A stretch of DNA of 32,089 bases from Oscillospiraceae bacterium (GTDB lineage Bacteria > Bacillota > Clostridia > UBA1381 > UBA9506): the NCBI GenBank assembly GCA_015068865.1, contig SVJT01000005.1:1-32089 (forward strand), in the 5' to 3' direction. The notes below the pieces were generated by a model that was given only the letters and a program-made list of their open reading frames with translations, ran no database searches and was not told where the DNA came from. Made by a program: the position numbers and the translations under genes. How positions within the stretch are numbered: position 1 is the stretch's first letter; each line of letters opens with the position of its first letter. Below, one piece after another: positions 24,585 to 31,469 of this stretch.

Positions 24585-25220
24585 TTGGCACTAATATCTA
24601 CCAATAAAATAATCTTTTCATTAGTGCTGATAGCACGAGTGAAAAATATGGCAAATTATAAAATTTTATCAAATACTGAAAAACATACGAGATATAACAA
24701 TATGAAAAATAGATGTGGAAAATACTATCAGTTGCAAAATCCACGTTATGAAGGTACATATATGTGTGATGAATGGTTAGATAACAAATATGAAACTTTT
24801 TTCACTTGGTTAGATAATAACTATTATGAAGTTGACGGCGAAAAACAGATGGATATAGATAAAGACATCATCAAATACGGAAACAAACTGTATCATCCTG
24901 ACTTGTGTTTGGTAGTGCCACATAGTATAAATACATTCTATGAAACAATAGAGGTTGGCAAAACCAACATCACATATAATTCAAAAACAAAGAAATATCG
25001 TGTTAAAGTGGCAGATAAAAACGAATATCACGAATTGAGCAATATAGATACATATAATGAAGCGTTAGATATATATTGCGATATAAAGCAAGGGATATTG
25101 TTTAACAAAGCAAAAGCACTTAAAGATAAAGTGCCTGAAAAGGTTTATAATGCTTTGATGAATACCGACATAAAGGCTATCAACCAAAAGTATTGTGAAT
25201 CTGTTGAAGGTGAGGTGTGA
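24585..25220 (+). CDS. Phage-type protein, possibly HNH/AP2-like DNA-binding
   Basis: A protein of 211 residues from the TTG at 24585, or 190 from the ATG at 24648. The core (NMKNRCGKYYQLQNPRYEGT, MCDEWLDN, FFTWLDNNYYEVDGEKQM, DIDKDIIKYGNKLYHPDLC, LVVPHSINTFY) follows a pattern seen in phage proteins related to HNH/AP2 homing-endonuclease-like proteins. I recognise the pattern but not a defined function, and the catalytic HNH residues are not evident. The AAAGGAG lies nine bases before the TTG, while the ATG has only a weak GAG. The sequence between them folds into a hairpin (GCACTAAT with ATTAGTGC), so the true start and any leader control are open. It overlaps the xis region's long frame but ends four bases before the preferred xis start. 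Confidence 0.65.
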   Translation: MALISTNKIIFSLVLIARVKNMANYKILSNTEKHTRYNNMKNRCGKYYQLQNPRYEGTYMCDEWLDNKYETFFTWLDNNYYEVDGEKQMDIDKDIIKYGNKLYHPDLCLVVPHSINTFYETIEVGKTNITYNSKTKKYRVKVADKNEYHELSNIDTYNEALDIYCDIKQGILFNKAKALKDKVPEKVYNALMNTDIKAINQKYCESVEGEV

Positions 25221-25224
25221 GCCG

Positions 25225-25428
25225 TTGAAAAAGATAGAAATACCTATTTGGGAAAAATATGCTTTAACGATAGACGAAGCGGCTTTATACTTCAGAATTG
25301 GTGAAAATGCTATAAGACGTATTATAAACGAAAATCAGGATGCAAATTTTTGGTTCATGATAGGTAACAGGAAGTTAATAAAGCGAGTGCTTTTTGAAGA
25401 ATATATGAACGGCGTGACCGTAATTTAA
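25225..25428 (+). CDS. xis: Tn916-type excisionase
   Basis: A 67-residue directionality factor that helps the integrase excise the element. The sequence IPIWEKYALTIDEAALYFRIGEN, read with its short gaps, follows the Tn916 Xis pattern (IPIWE.Y.LTI.EA..YFRIGEN) very closely, and the total length equals that of Tn916 Xis. The TTG at 25225 is chosen because it gives this exact length and has GAGGTG seven bases upstream; a GTG at 25195 would add ten unrelated residues and overlap the preceding gene. It is followed by int after an 85-base gap that holds a hairpin and a promoter-like sequence. Confidence 0.93.
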   Translation: MKKIEIPIWEKYALTIDEAALYFRIGENAIRRIINENQDANFWFMIGNRKLIKRVLFEEYMNGVTVI

Positions 25429-25438
25429 CTTTAATGTA

Positions 25439-25494
25439 TGGACGAATTGAGCCTGATATGGTATAATAGTTTCATACTATATCATGGCTCTTTT
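25439..25494 (+). promoter_or_regulatory. Hairpin and promoter-like sequence between xis and int
   Basis: TGGACG (25439-25444), 17 bases and TATAAT (25462-25467) look like a promoter. They overlap a hairpin with GAGCC/GGCTC (25449-25453, 25486-25490) and GATAT/ATATC arms that ends in T4. RNA reading through from xis could terminate here, while int may have its own start. Confidence 0.5.
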
Positions 25495-25513
25495 CGGAAA
25501 GGAGATTTATTTA

Positions 25514-26782
25514 GTGTCTGAAAAGAGAAGAGATAACAAGAAACGAATTTTAAATAATGGAGAGAGCCAACGTAAAGATGGTAAGTATGAGTTTAAATAT
25601 GTAGATGCTAACGGCGTGCGTAGAAGTGCGTACAGTTGGAAATTGGTTGATACCGATAAAGTGCCTGAAGGAAAAAGGTGTGATATGAGTTTGCGAGAAA
25701 TCGAAAAACAAATACGCCGGGATTTGGAAGATGGTATCAGTACCCACAATGCCAACAGTAAAACATTGAATGATATATATAATACATATATGGAAAGTAA
25801 AACGGAGTTGAAGCCGTCAACAAGAACTAATTACAAGTATATGTATAAAAAATATGTAAGCATCTCAATCGGTAAAAGACGAATTTCTACTATTAAATAT
25901 AGCGATATAAAAAAGTTTTATAATAGCTTAATATTAGAAAAGGGATTTAAACCAAACAGTATGGAATCTATACATACAATTTTACATCCCATATTTACAA
26001 TGGCGGTTAGAGATGGTTATATACGCACAAACCCAACAGATGATGTGATGCGTGAAATTAAGAAAAGTCATAATTGGGAAACACCGAAACGTCACGCACT
26101 TACTGAAGAACAACAGGAAATATTTATTGACTTTGTTGCTAATTCAAAAGAATATCAGCATTGGCTACCCTTATTTACTGTTTTTCTCGGTACAGGGTGC
26201 AGAGTTGGTGAGATTATTGGTTTAACGTGGGAAGATTGCAACTTCAAAGAAGGTATTATATCAATCAACCATAATCTGATTTATAGGCAACAGGACAACG
26301 GAAAATGCGAAATGCACATTACTACGCCGAAAACAGAATCAGGCAAAAGAATTGTGCCAATGTTTGAGGCGGTACGCAAAGCGTTATTACAAGAGAAAAT
26401 GCGACAGATGCAAATAGGGTTTAACACAACCATAATAGACGGATATTCAGGGTTTGTGTTCAAAAACAGGTTTGGATATGTACACAATCCACATGCAATA
26501 AACAGAGCCATAAAACGCATTTACACCGCCTGTAACAAACAGGAAATGGAACGTGCAGCAAAGGAACGCCGAGAGCCGATATTGATACCACACTTTAGTT
26601 GTCATTCATTAAGACATACCTTTTGTACGAGATTTTGCGAGAATGAAACAGACCTGAAAATCATTCAGGAAATCATGGGACATGCCGATATTAGCACAAC
26701 AATGAACGTTTATAATGAAGCAACAAAGGAGCGGAAACAGGCATCTTTTGCAAGATTGGAAGGTAAAATCAAAATATGCTAA
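25514..26782 (+). CDS. int: Tn916-type tyrosine integrase
   Basis: A 422-residue site-specific recombinase that inserts and excises the element at lysS. The N-terminal arm-binding domain begins SEKRRDNKKRIL and has GESQRKDGKYEFKYVDANG and YSWKLVDTDKVPEGKR, close to Tn916 Int. A SAM-like core-binding domain (~85-190) follows. The catalytic residues are all present: Arg230 (GTGCRVGEIIGL), Lys273 (TPKTESGKR), His364 and Arg367 (HSLRHTFC), His390 (IMGHADI) and Tyr400 (MNVYNEA). The GTG at 25514 is nine bases after AAAGGAG and gives the same N-terminus as Tn916 Int; the ATG at 25484 would add ten residues through a hairpin. It lies next to the right attachment site. Confidence 0.96.
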   Translation: MSEKRRDNKKRILNNGESQRKDGKYEFKYVDANGVRRSAYSWKLVDTDKVPEGKRCDMSLREIEKQIRRDLEDGISTHNANSKTLNDIYNTYMESKTELKPSTRTNYKYMYKKYVSISIGKRRISTIKYSDIKKFYNSLILEKGFKPNSMESIHTILHPIFTMAVRDGYIRTNPTDDVMREIKKSHNWETPKRHALTEEQQEIFIDFVANSKEYQHWLPLFTVFLGTGCRVGEIIGLTWEDCNFKEGIISINHNLIYRQQDNGKCEMHITTPKTESGKRIVPMFEAVRKALLQEKMRQMQIGFNTTIIDGYSGFVFKNRFGYVHNPHAINRAIKRIYTACNKQEMERAAKERREPILIPHFSCHSLRHTFCTRFCENETDLKIIQEIMGHADISTTMNVYNEATKERKQASFARLEGKIKIC

Positions 26783-26786
26783 AGGT

Positions 26787-26817
26787 TTTACGACAACTTT
26801 TACGACATTTTACGACA
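26787..26817 (+). repeat. Three TTTACGACA repeats near the right end, possible integrase arm sites
   Basis: TTTACGACA at 26787-26795, 26799-26807 and 26809-26817, same orientation as the two copies near the left end. They begin four bases after the int stop. The last copy shares TTTTACGACAGAT with the first left copy. Confidence 0.65.
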
Positions 26818-26924
26818 GATATATAAAAAGATATGAGGAGATATGTAGAATATCAAGTATTGACAAAGCTTGAATTTATGGATTATAATAACTTATAAGA
26901 AGTTATGGGAATGTGCAAAGTGTA

Positions 26925-26954
26925 TTCCCCACAATGAAGACATTGGATAAATAA
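26925..26954 (+). repeat. Right attachment site (attR), displaced lysS tail
   Basis: TTCCCCACAATGAAG followed by ACATTGGATAAATAA. In frame it would encode FPTMKTLDK and a stop, so it is probably the original 3' end of lysS, moved 7.7 kb away by the insertion. Confidence 0.85.
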
Positions 26955-26956
26955 TA

Positions 26957-26975
26957 TTGAAATAACAAGGTTTTG
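26957..26975 (+). repeat. Copy of a 19-bp repeat outside attR
   Basis: TTGAAATAACAAGGTTTTG, identical to 19634-19652 inside the left end of the element. It lies in what should be native DNA after lysS. Confidence 0.7.
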
Positions 26976-27044
26976 GGTAGTTTGCTACACCAAAACACTG
27001 CACCAATGTGTGCAAAAATTGAAAAGAGGCACCTGATGTTTGCA

Positions 27045-27079
27045 AGGACTACGGAATTAATTCCGTAGTCCTTTTTTTT
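27045..27079 (+). terminator. Probable native lysS terminator
   Basis: A perfect 28-bp palindrome (AGGACTACGGAATT and its complement) followed by T8, 90 bases after the displaced lysS tail. Confidence 0.9.
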
Positions 27080-27157
27080 GTTACAAAAATGTAAGTTGAC
27101 ACAAGACAATATATAATAATCTGTAGTTGATGAAGTTTACATAAATTTCCTCTTGTA

Positions 27158-27274
27158 GTGGGATTAAGTGCTGCAACTGGTATTTATGAGAATATTATTT
27201 CCATCGCTTATGGTAGCACAGGGGACAGTTCAGACACTACACCAACTACACCATTTTCTGCATATTTTATATAG
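27158..27274 (+). pseudogene. Short coding relic or tiny gene
   Basis: An open frame from GTG 27158 encodes 38 residues, including GLSAATGIYENIISIAYGST and then DSSDTTPTTPF, ending at TAG 27272-27274. The frame is open upstream only to a TGA at 27131. No ribosome binding site is seen. The Asp/Ser/Thr/Pro-rich end looks like a linker of a surface protein, so this may be the remnant of a larger gene. The rest of the stretch 27080-27326 holds nothing I can name. Confidence 0.25.
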
Positions 27275-27326
27275 ATTTGTAAACATTCAAGACTCAATTC
27301 CCAACAACAAAACCTTAAACTGATTC

Positions 27327-27366
27327 AAAAGAACCCAAGATATCCTTTGATATCTTGGGTTCTTTT
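27327..27366. terminator. Bidirectional terminator at the end of the M81 gene
   Basis: AAAAGAACCCAAGATATC and its complement form an 18-bp stem around CTTT, with T-runs on both strands. It lies about 100 bases after the M81 stop. Confidence 0.9.
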
Positions 27367-27468
27367 CTTGTGTTACCGAAAGAGACTGAGCAAAATGAGC
27401 ATCATCAATCCCTGCCTCTTTATATTTTTCACACAGAGCATCACTACAGCCCAGGACGAACAACAGCA

Positions 27469-28947
27469 TTAAAAAACAACATTTTCATCCAAGGGATATA
27501 TGGGCCGAGGAATCTTTTGAAAATCAAAGACGGAAAGATCACCGGAATTCAGTCCCGGCGGATCCGTTGAAATGATACGGCAAGCGGCATCGCCAAAGAA
27601 CCCGCGGAAGTGCTGGGTGGATTTTAACCCTACATAACGATATTCACGCAGGTCCGCTCCGGTCACTGCAAAGGGGAGGTCATCAAAGGTTTGATTCCGT
27701 ACCGAACCAATAATAATTTCCACATTTCCAACCTTTATTCTGGCACATTTCCCCAGTTTACCCGCAGCGCCCCGCAGGTTGGGGGATGTATAAATATAGT
27801 TTCCCAAGGATTGTGAAATAATGTTCGCATTTTGAATAGCAATGGGCTCGCCGAAAATCTTTTCATGCCGTCCGCCCAAAGAAAAGCTAATTGTATCTCC
27901 CGGTTTTTTCTGAAAAATTTCTTCTACCGCTATAGGATCCACCATATAACCAAAGATAGAGCCGGGCAGATTTCTATTAAGCATTTCCCGCAGTAGATGC
28001 GTTCCGTCTCCCGGACAGCCACCACCCGGATTATCGCTCATCTCATTGATGACAATGTAACCCGGTGCCACCTCCTGCTCTGCAAGGTCCATCGCCTCTG
28101 TCGGTGAGAGTACATGAACATTAAAATAATGCCGTCTTTCCCAAACAAATTCTGCCAGCTGCCGGGCCGCTTTTTTTACATCCTTACCTTTTTCCGCCAC
28201 CACCACTACACTGGCTCCGGAGCCGGGCACATCTGCATAAGGAAATCCGTGAAAAAAAGACGCGTAAATGAGTCCTTCCTGTTTTGTGTACGCCTCAAAA
28301 TATGCTTCCATCTCCGGAAAAGGTGGATTGGCAGTCATACCGGTGGATATTGGGACTAACATAGGCAGTCTCTCTACGGCTGTTTCTACCTGTATTTTTT
28401 CCTTCATCATACGGGCCAATGTCTTCATAGCAAGATAGCCGGCCGCTTCTTTATCTGTGTGAGGATATTTGCGGATGCCAAACAATCCGTTAGCCAGTTG
28501 TGTCATTTCTTCCGTTATGTTGCCGTGTAAATCCAGGCACACGGTAATGGGCATGGTATTCCCTACAATTTGCCGCAATCTTGTCAGCACATAGGTTTCC
28601 AAGTCATCATGTTCTTCCGAAACACCGGCACCGTGCAACGCCATGCAGATGCCATCAATCTCATCCTTATGTTTTTCCACTACCGGCAAAATATGCTCCA
28701 GCATTTTATTCACACACTCTTCCGTTAGAGTAGGAGCTGCGCAGGTGTATGCACAGGTGGGGATGATTTCTATGTTTTCCTCTCGGCAAGCTCGAATGAT
28801 GCCCCCAAGATAAACTGCCGTTCCTTCAGACTTCTGAACGGATTCTTCTCCAATCAAAATCCCTCTGCCGATAAATTCCTCATAAGAGGTTTTATTTTCA
28901 GCAAATGTATTGGCCTCGTGTCCAAAATGACCGATAATGACTTTCAT
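27469..28947 (-). CDS. M81 family metallopeptidase (MlrC-like)
   Basis: A 492-residue member of the M81/MlrC family (DUF1485 N-terminal domain plus MlrC C-terminal domain). The founding member, MlrC, degrades linearised microcystin. Most members have no known substrate and may act on peptides or amides. Likely zinc ligands are Asp139 and His141 in CLDLHGN and His163 in IRKYPHTD. HEANTF is at ~10-15, and GGGCPGDGTHLLREML is a family block in the C-terminal half. The ATG at 28947 has AGGAGG seven bases upstream; a TTG one codon earlier is unlikely. It is followed by a strong terminator and has the YitT gene just upstream on the same strand (24-base gap). Confidence 0.9.
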   Translation of the reverse strand: MKVIIGHFGHEANTFAENKTSYEEFIGRGILIGEESVQKSEGTAVYLGGIIRACREENIEIIPTCAYTCAAPTLTEECVNKMLEHILPVVEKHKDEIDGICMALHGAGVSEEHDDLETYVLTRLRQIVGNTMPITVCLDLHGNITEEMTQLANGLFGIRKYPHTDKEAAGYLAMKTLARMMKEKIQVETAVERLPMLVPISTGMTANPPFPEMEAYFEAYTKQEGLIYASFFHGFPYADVPGSGASVVVVAEKGKDVKKAARQLAEFVWERRHYFNVHVLSPTEAMDLAEQEVAPGYIVINEMSDNPGGGCPGDGTHLLREMLNRNLPGSIFGYMVDPIAVEEIFQKKPGDTISFSLGGRHEKIFGEPIAIQNANIISQSLGNYIYTSPNLRGAAGKLGKCARIKVGNVEIIIGSVRNQTFDDLPFAVTGADLREYRYVGLKSTQHFRGFFGDAACRIISTDPPGLNSGDLSVFDFQKIPRPIYPLDENVVF

Positions 28948-28971
28948 CAAGCTTCCTCCTCTTCGTTTGCG

Positions 28972-29817
28972 TTACATCACATTACGGAATCCCTTACCGA
29001 TAACATTACTGGTGTTGGCAATGACTATAAAGGCTGATTTATCCACTGATTTTACATAGTTCTTAAGCTGAAGTGCCTGACTGCGGTATAAAACTGTTAA
29101 AATCAGTTTCTTTTCATCATTGGTGTATGAGCCTGTACAATCACAAATGGTTGCACCGCGGTGAAGCTCTTTATTAATATACTCCTTAATCTCATCCGCA
29201 TGACTTGTAATAATGGTAAAATACTTAGAAACATTCAGGCTCTCAATCATGCCGTCTACCACCAACGATTTACCTAAAAGACCCAGGAAGGAGAACAAAC
29301 CGGTTTCAATGCCGAATACGGCAAAAGAACCAAAAACAATTAAAGTGTCCGTTGCTAAAAGGGCTTTACCAATATCTAAAGACGTATATTTTTTCATTAG
29401 CATAGCCACAATATCCGTTCCACCGGTGCTGGCACCCCAGTTAAACAGTATGGCACTGCCCACAGCCGGCAGGATAATGGAAAATGCCAGTTCTAAAACA
29501 GGCTGTTTGGTCATAGGTTCCGTTAAAGGACAAAGCCATTCTAAAAGATAAATAGAAATCGACATCAGCATACTGCAATAGGCTGTTTTAATGCCAAAGC
29601 TTTTACCGAGAAAAATAAAGCCTATGAGCAGCAACAAGGCATTAATAACCAAAACGAAAGTTCCTGAAGATACTGCCGGTATCAAACCGCCCAAAATAAC
29701 TGAAATACCGCTGACTCCGCCGGTGGAGAAATTGTTCGGGAATTTAAAGAAATAAATACCAACCGATACACATAGGGTTCCGGCAGTTATAATCAGCCAT
29801 TCCACTAATTTTTTCAT
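28972..29817 (-). CDS. YitT-family membrane protein (DUF161/DUF2179)
   Basis: A 281-residue membrane protein with five to six hydrophobic helices in the first ~190 residues, including the family block FPNNFSTGGVSGISVIL and FNWGASTGGTDIVAML. A soluble C-terminal DUF2179 domain follows (~200-281: YFTIITSHADEIKEYI, GATICDCTGSYTNDEKKLIL). The biochemical role of the family is not established. The ATG at 29817 has AAAGG nine bases upstream; the frame continues to 29889 through AT-rich DNA without a better start. It may be co-transcribed with the M81 gene. Confidence 0.92.
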   Translation of the reverse strand: MKKLVEWLIITAGTLCVSVGIYFFKFPNNFSTGGVSGISVILGGLIPAVSSGTFVLVINALLLLIGFIFLGKSFGIKTAYCSMLMSISIYLLEWLCPLTEPMTKQPVLELAFSIILPAVGSAILFNWGASTGGTDIVAMLMKKYTSLDIGKALLATDTLIVFGSFAVFGIETGLFSFLGLLGKSLVVDGMIESLNVSKYFTIITSHADEIKEYINKELHRGATICDCTGSYTNDEKKLILTVLYRSQALQLKNYVKSVDKSAFIVIANTSNVIGKGFRNVM

Positions 29818-29877
29818 TCTGTTCAACCTTTCTTTTTTTACAATAAGCATCGATATTGTAACATATAAAGCAACAAA

Positions 29878-29923
29878 AGGAAAGACCATTTTTTATTTTT
29901 ATATAAAATAAACAGTCTTTCCT
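29878..29923 (-). terminator. Terminator of the azlC gene
   Basis: AGGAAAGAC (29878-29886) pairs with GTCTTTCCT (29915-29923), with TTTATTTT/AAAATAAA pairing inside. On the minus strand a short T-run follows. Confidence 0.75.
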
Positions 29924-29930
29924 AAAATTT

Positions 29931-30653
29931 TTATGCAATAGACTTCCGATAGGAAACATAGGCACTAATCACAGATGCAGCAACAGAAGCAATAATCACC
30001 GAAAAACCATAACTGATACAGGAAAAAAACGGTATTACTCGCATCATCGTGCTCAAAGCTGCAGCTATAATAACCGCCCGTGTTACACCGGCATTTTTCT
30101 TCATAGCCGGCACAAAGATAGCCACAAACATTCCGTACAGTGCCATACCCAAAGCTGTCGTTACGGATGTCGGCAATACCATTCCTGCCGAAGCGCCAAT
30201 AAAGGTACCAACAGACCAACCGATATACGGTGCTAACACCAAGCCATACATATACTTAATATTCACTTTTTCCTGAGCTGAAAGAACGGCAAAGTTTTCA
30301 TCCGTAATAAATGTACTCAAAAACAATCTATGTCCTGTCGTGAAGCTACCGTCCAGTTTTTGCGAAAGGGAAATCCCCATTAAGGAATACCGCAGGTTAA
30401 TCACCAGTTGCACCATTGCCATTTCCAACAGCGTTCCACCGGCAGCAATCAGAGAAATACCTGCCGCCTCGCCGGCAGAAGTTAAGTTGGTCATCGAAAT
30501 AAGCAAAGCCGTAATCACATTGAGCCCACTGTTCACAGCCGCTATACCAATGCCGATGGAAACGGATAAATATCCCAACCCAATGGGGATGCCGTCTTTA
30601 AAACCTTGTTTAAATAGTGTGTTCAATCCTATACTGCCTTTCTGATTAGCCAA
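29931..30653 (-). CDS. AzlC-family branched-chain amino acid exporter subunit
   Basis: A membrane protein of up to 240 residues. The large subunit AzlC/BrnF normally pairs with a small AzlD/BrnE partner to export branched-chain or other amino acids. Typical features are the start FKQGFKDGIPIGLGYLSVSI, LTNLTSAGEAAG and LFLSTFITDENFAVL. The small AzlD-type partner is not adjacent, which is unusual. No ATG is available: the frame opens at a TTG (30653) that overlaps the deacetylase gene by 8 bases. A second TTG at 30626, with AAAGG about ten bases upstream, gives the more typical family N-terminus MNTLFKQGF. The true start is therefore uncertain. Confidence 0.88.
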   Translation of the reverse strand: MANQKGSIGLNTLFKQGFKDGIPIGLGYLSVSIGIGIAAVNSGLNVITALLISMTNLTSAGEAAGISLIAAGGTLLEMAMVQLVINLRYSLMGISLSQKLDGSFTTGHRLFLSTFITDENFAVLSAQEKVNIKYMYGLVLAPYIGWSVGTFIGASAGMVLPTSVTTALGMALYGMFVAIFVPAMKKNAGVTRAVIIAAALSTMMRVIPFFSCISYGFSVIIASVAASVISAYVSYRKSIA

Positions 30654-31452
30654 GCTTCAGTGTTTCGCCTGGCTTGATGCTATATTCTTCTGCATTGTCA
30701 TCTGTAAACCATATTTCCAATGCCGTGGGATTATACACCGTTTTGTTATCAACGGAAATCACTAGTTGGCGCTGTGCAGTAATGTATTCATAAATTTCAA
30801 TGTTCGTTGCATACCAGATATCTTCCCTGCTCCCTACCATCTGGCAGAACTGTTCAATTTTCGCCCACTCTTCTTCGTTGTTGAACTCATAGCTGTGTCC
30901 CCAGACATATAATAGTAAGGGTTTTGAAAAATACTTCCGTTCCGTCATAGTCATAAACTTCTCTGCCATAGCCAGGCATTCTCTGTGATGGCAAGTAGGA
31001 TGCCATTCCATAAAATTCTCCGGAAAGCTAAAATAATTTGTGCTTTTTACTGTTCTTGCATACACAATACCGCAAGCAGAAAGGGTTTTGATAATATCTT
31101 CATTGTAACTGCCGTTGGCATAGCTCATGCCGCGGATAATTTCACCGGTTATTGCTTCTAAATTCTGTCTGTCTGTCAAAATTTCCTGTATTACATTCAT
31201 AGAGGGCAACACCTGCATAGTGCGGTGACGCTCCCCATGGCAGGAGATTTCGTGATTTTTATATAGTGTTGCAAATTCTTCCGGCTGAATCTTTTTGGGG
31301 TTATGGAAATTGCCGGAATTTACGTGAAACGTACCGCGAATGCCATATTTGTTAAACAACTCAATTAACGGACGGTCATTTTCACTGCCATCATCATAGC
31401 TCATGGTCACGGCAAACTTTTTGCCATCTTTTAAACGGTTTAATACGATCAT
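30646..31452 (-). CDS. Polysaccharide deacetylase-family protein (NodB-like)
   Basis: A 268-residue CE4-type enzyme. The first motif is VTMSYDDGSENDRPL, where Asp-Asp corresponds to the TFDDG motif (base and metal ligand). The second is ISCHGERH (~70-77), the HxxxH metal pair. RGMSYANGSYNED is the RxxxG/P-type third motif. There is no signal peptide or membrane anchor, so it is probably cytoplasmic and may act on a small substrate rather than on wall polymer. The last ~50 residues form a small beta domain (VISVDNKTVYNPTALEIWF). The start has AAGGAGG eight bases upstream. It follows the M20 gene by 17 bases and overlaps azlC, so the three are an operon. Confidence 0.88.
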   Translation of the reverse strand: MIVLNRLKDGKKFAVTMSYDDGSENDRPLIELFNKYGIRGTFHVNSGNFHNPKKIQPEEFATLYKNHEISCHGERHRTMQVLPSMNVIQEILTDRQNLEAITGEIIRGMSYANGSYNEDIIKTLSACGIVYARTVKSTNYFSFPENFMEWHPTCHHRECLAMAEKFMTMTERKYFSKPLLLYVWGHSYEFNNEEEWAKIEQFCQMVGSREDIWYATNIEIYEYITAQRQLVISVDNKTVYNPTALEIWFTDDNAEEYSIKPGETLKLG

Positions 31453-31469
31453 TTTTGTTTCCTCCTTGT

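Larger units (their letters stand above)
19218..26954. mobile_element. Integrative element in the 3' end of lysS (Tn916-type int/xis)
   Basis: About 7.7 kb between two copies of the lysS tail (19218-19247 and 26925-26954, 28 of 30 bases identical). The integrase and excisionase genes lie at the right end next to the attachment site, as usual for tyrosine-recombinase elements. The gene order on the plus strand is: candidate structured RNA, BspA-like LRR gene, serine recombinase, Rep/relaxase-like gene, phage-type gene, xis, int. No type IV secretion or FtsK-type coupling genes are present, so it is not a self-sufficient conjugative element. It restores a functional lysS end on insertion. Confidence 0.88.

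Noticed and set aside
19218-26954. Full Tn916-like conjugative transposon
   Set aside because: Only int and xis match that module; no conjugation, coupling or tet genes are present.
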